Shown piece by piece: positions 62,003 to 64,000 of a stretch of DNA of 64,000 nt. The DNA lies in the NCBI GenBank assembly GCA_020638655.1, contig JACKIC010000004.1:248001-312000 (forward strand). Direction: 5' to 3'. The position numbers were made by a program, and so were the translations under genes. The DNA comes from Planctomycetota bacterium (GTDB lineage: Bacteria > Planctomycetota > UBA1135 > UBA2386). Every line of letters begins with the position of its first letter. Position 1 is the stretch's first letter. The notes beneath the pieces are model-generated. The model saw only the letters and a program-made list of their open reading frames with translations. It was not told the origin of the DNA and did not search any database.

Positions 62003-63670
62003 ATGCGCTCGCCGACCCTTGCCCTGCTCGCCGCCTTGACCGCGACGGTCAGCCCGATCTCCGCCCAGGAACCGGACGACCTGCCGACGGAACGCGTCGA
62101 GATCATCCCGCCGGGCGGACTCGTCGACCTCGACAGCGGCGCGGTGTTGCCGGTGGCGAAGCTGCGCGTGTTCGAGGCGGACCTGCGGTTCGACCGCGAC
62201 GGCGGCGGCTTTTTCCTGCAGGCGCTGCGCGGTGCGCAGCTCGCGAAGGCCGACAGCGAGGCGCCGGATCCCGATGCATGGTCCACCGAACGCGTGCGCA
62301 TCACGAGCCGGAGCACGAACGGGCTCCTGTTGTTCGTGAAAACGGACCGCGGGGTGGCGCGCGTGTCGCTCGCGGTGTCCGACCCGTACAGCACCGCGTC
62401 GGCGGTGCTGCGATGGGTCGTCGTGCCGCCGGCGGATCCGGTCTTCCTGCCGCCGCCGACGGGACTCGAGAGCCGCTGGCAGGACGGCAAGCTGCACGTG
62501 CACTGGGACGGCGACGCGCCGCGATGGCTCGTCGAGGTGCGCGGCGCGCGCACCGACAAACACACGGTGCAGGGACGCTCGATCGCGCTGGCCGATCTCG
62601 ATCCGAACGGCAACTACCGGATCCGCGTGCGCGGCCTCGTCGGCGCGGCGGTGTCGCTGCCCGCCGATGTCGTGCAGCACGGTCCGCGCCAGCCGGCCGT
62701 TCGCAAGGTCACCGAGTTCCCGGGGCGTTGGTACGACGTCAACGGCGGCCTGCGTCTGTCGACCGGCGAAGCCGGGATCGAGGATGCCGAGGTCGTGTTC
62801 TACCTCTACGGCGTCTACGTGCCCGGCGGCGGTGTGCAGAAGCTCGGTGCGGGCGAAGGCGTCTATCGTGCGATGCATTCGCTGCCAGCCGGCCCCTATC
62901 CGCCGAGCTACGGGCGTCTCGACGTAGGCGACGTGCTTGCGATCGAGCTGCCCGACGGCCGCTGCGGCAAGCTCTGGCTCGAGGCCATCGATGGCGACGA
63001 TCTGCGCAACGGAATGCGCGTGCACAGCGTCTTCCTGCCGGACGGGCGCCGCGCCATGCAGCCCCCGATCACGGCGGCGACGTCCGCCGTCGAGAACGGC
63101 GCCGTCGTGCTGCGCTGGCAGGCCGCTGCCGACGCCGAGAACTACCGCGTGGCCGTGAACGGCAGCGCCCCGATCGTCACGAAGGAGACGACCGTGCGGC
63201 TCGCCGATCTGCCGCGCGACGCCGTGCACTCGATCGACGTGACCGCCGTGTCACGCGGCGGCGACGTCGCCGAGCCCGTGACCGTCCGTGTGCACACGTT
63301 CGGTCCCGAAGCGGTCCACGGGACCGCGGTGCTGCAGGCACGGAACGGCGGCGTCGTGTTCGCCACGGGTGCGACGGTGGCCAAGGGTCAGCCGTGCGAC
63401 CTCGCGCTCGTCGGCGGCGCCGGCGGCTCGGCGTTCCTGAGCTTCGAAGCCGCGGCAGGAGCGCAGGCGGCCACGACGTCGGCGTTCGGCGACTTCCGTG
63501 GCATCGGCGAGCCCGGCAAGGGCACGCGGGTGGACAGCGACGTGCGCGATGCGAAGAGCGATCACTTCTACGTGCACACGGCGGACGGCGGCCGTGCGAG
63601 CGTGCGGATCGTCGAGCGCGGCTGGCCGGACACGAAGATCGAGTTCGTCTGGCTGCCCGGACGAAGGTGA
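62003..63670 (+). CDS. Secreted protein with fibronectin-III-like repeats
   Basis: 555 aa from ATG 62003 (MRSPTLALLAALTATVSPISAQ). After the signal peptide come several beta-sandwich units with fibronectin-III character: PPTGLESRWQDGKLHVHWDGD, then NYRIRVRGLVGAAVSLP; AVENGAVVLRWQAAADAENYRVAVNG, then HSIDVTAVSRGGDV. Two shorter beta units follow. No catalytic motif. Such proteins usually bind partners or cell-surface glycans. It starts 179 bases after the 125-aa secreted protein and may share its promoter. Confidence 0.72.
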   Translation: MRSPTLALLAALTATVSPISAQEPDDLPTERVEIIPPGGLVDLDSGAVLPVAKLRVFEADLRFDRDGGGFFLQALRGAQLAKADSEAPDPDAWSTERVRITSRSTNGLLLFVKTDRGVARVSLAVSDPYSTASAVLRWVVVPPADPVFLPPPTGLESRWQDGKLHVHWDGDAPRWLVEVRGARTDKHTVQGRSIALADLDPNGNYRIRVRGLVGAAVSLPADVVQHGPRQPAVRKVTEFPGRWYDVNGGLRLSTGEAGIEDAEVVFYLYGVYVPGGGVQKLGAGEGVYRAMHSLPAGPYPPSYGRLDVGDVLAIELPDGRCGKLWLEAIDGDDLRNGMRVHSVFLPDGRRAMQPPITAATSAVENGAVVLRWQAAADAENYRVAVNGSAPIVTKETTVRLADLPRDAVHSIDVTAVSRGGDVAEPVTVRVHTFGPEAVHGTAVLQARNGGVVFATGATVAKGQPCDLALVGGAGGSAFLSFEAAAGAQAATTSAFGDFRGIGEPGKGTRVDSDVRDAKSDHFYVHTADGGRASVRIVERGWPDTKIEFVWLPGRR

Positions 63671-63675
63671 TCGCC

Positions 63676-63777
63676 ACCTGAGGCGCCCGGCACCATCACG
63701 CGCCCGAGGAACAACACCGCTCCGCTCTTCACGTCGCGGATCAGGAACACGAACGGCCGGTCCGTGCTTGGGACTTC
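63676..63777 (-). pseudogene. Serpin C-terminal relic
   Basis: The minus-strand frame after a stop at 63778-63780 reads DRPFVFLIRDVKSGAVLFLG then RVMVPGA. This is nearly the whole serpin C-terminal signature (xxDRPFxFxIR, then GAVLFLGRV) that ends these protease inhibitors. Nothing of the remaining 350 residues, including the reactive loop, lies upstream: a stop is followed within 60 bases by the end of another gene. It is therefore a short fragment of a deleted serpin gene, not a functional one. Confidence 0.7.
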
Positions 63778-63835
63778 CTACGCGCCGGTGCCAGGCACGA
63801 AAGCAACGGACCGGGCACCGCTCCGCCGTCGTCCG

Positions 63836-64000
63836 CTACGGGCGCCGTGACTGCGCCGCCATCATCGCGAGCGCCACGTTCTGCACCTTGGTGATTGCCT
63901 GCCGCAGCGTGCCGAGGTCGATGGCGATGTCGACGTCGCGCCCGTCCTGCCGCACCGACACGTCGGTCAGCACCTTCCGCACCGCCGGCGCCGCGGCGCG
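63836..64000 (-). CDS. C-terminal end of an unidentified protein (5' partial)
   Basis: A minus-strand frame is open from the window edge down to a TAG at 63836-63838, giving 54 residues: RKVLTDVSVRQDGRDVDIAI, LGTLRQAITKVQNVALAMMA and an end in AQSRRP. The mix of strand (VSVRQDGRDVDIAIDL) and amphipathic helix looks like real coding sequence. Too little is present for a family call. Confidence 0.5.
   Translation of the reverse strand, partial: RAAAPAVRKVLTDVSVRQDGRDVDIAIDLGTLRQAITKVQNVALAMMAAQSRRP

Noticed and set aside
63568..63675. Continuation of the serpin-like frame beyond the signature
   Set aside because: It overlaps the end of the fibronectin-like gene on the other strand and loses all serpin likeness after the GRVMVPG region.

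Overview
This is a 64 kb, very GC-rich bacterial window. Coding density is high and neighbouring genes often overlap by 1-11 bases (ATGA, GTGA and TGATG junctions). The organism is most likely a planctomycete or a close relative, a low-to-moderate confidence inference. It rests on a large DUF1570-like gluzincin/TPR protein, secreted acetyl-xylan-esterase-like and LamG-like proteins, many small signal-peptide proteins with no recognisable family, a serpin relic, and an ECF sigma factor with a membrane partner. No rRNA, tRNA, CRISPR array or insertion sequence was seen.

Layout. 1-6.1 kb: the 3' part of a giant fusion protein (YidC-like membrane domain, rifampicin-phosphotransferase-like three-domain kinase, PilZ domain), then a PhnD-like binding protein abutting a hybrid histidine kinase. 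6.3-9.2 kb: a small secreted protein, an ECF sigma/membrane-partner pair and an esterase. 9.3-22.4 kb: a first surface-glycan block with WecB epimerase, GT2/GT4 glycosyltransferases, a polytopic membrane protein, a sulfotransferase, a Wzm/Wzt-type ABC exporter and a trimodular methyltransferase-GT4-GT2 protein. 22.5-30.3 kb: a WD40-like secreted protein and a 2-oxoacid dehydrogenase operon (lipA, E1 alpha, E1 beta, E2 and a second E1 alpha). 30.5-35.5 kb: an orphan TraG/VirD4-like ATPase and two secreted proteins. 35.6-53.7 kb: a second glycan block with a methyltransferase, a CysQ-like phosphatase, a second ABC exporter, a sulfate-activation operon (cysC, cysD, cysNC) that runs into the exporter ATPase gene, UDP-glucose dehydrogenase, UDP-xylose synthase, UDP-galactose epimerase, several glycosyltransferases and two deleted glycosyltransferase relics. 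53.8-64 kb: a GAF-PAS-PAS hybrid kinase, two related one-helix proteins, a prepilin-motif/multi-TM/zinc-ribbon protein, the gluzincin/TPR protein, secreted proteins, a serpin relic and the 3' end of one more gene.

How it fits together. The glycan genes describe a route to an exported, probably sulfated, acidic polysaccharide. Sulfate is activated to PAPS by CysD, CysNC and CysC, used by the sulfotransferase at 16.3 kb, and the PAP by-product is removed by the CysQ-like enzyme. Nucleotide sugars come from WecB, Ugd, UXS and GalE. Two ABC-2 exporters, each with a C-terminally extended ATPase, would move lipid-linked chains out. The link between sulfation and export is inferred from gene order; the individual enzyme calls are mostly well supported by motifs. 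All coordinates and starts were derived by reading the sequence; no database search was run.
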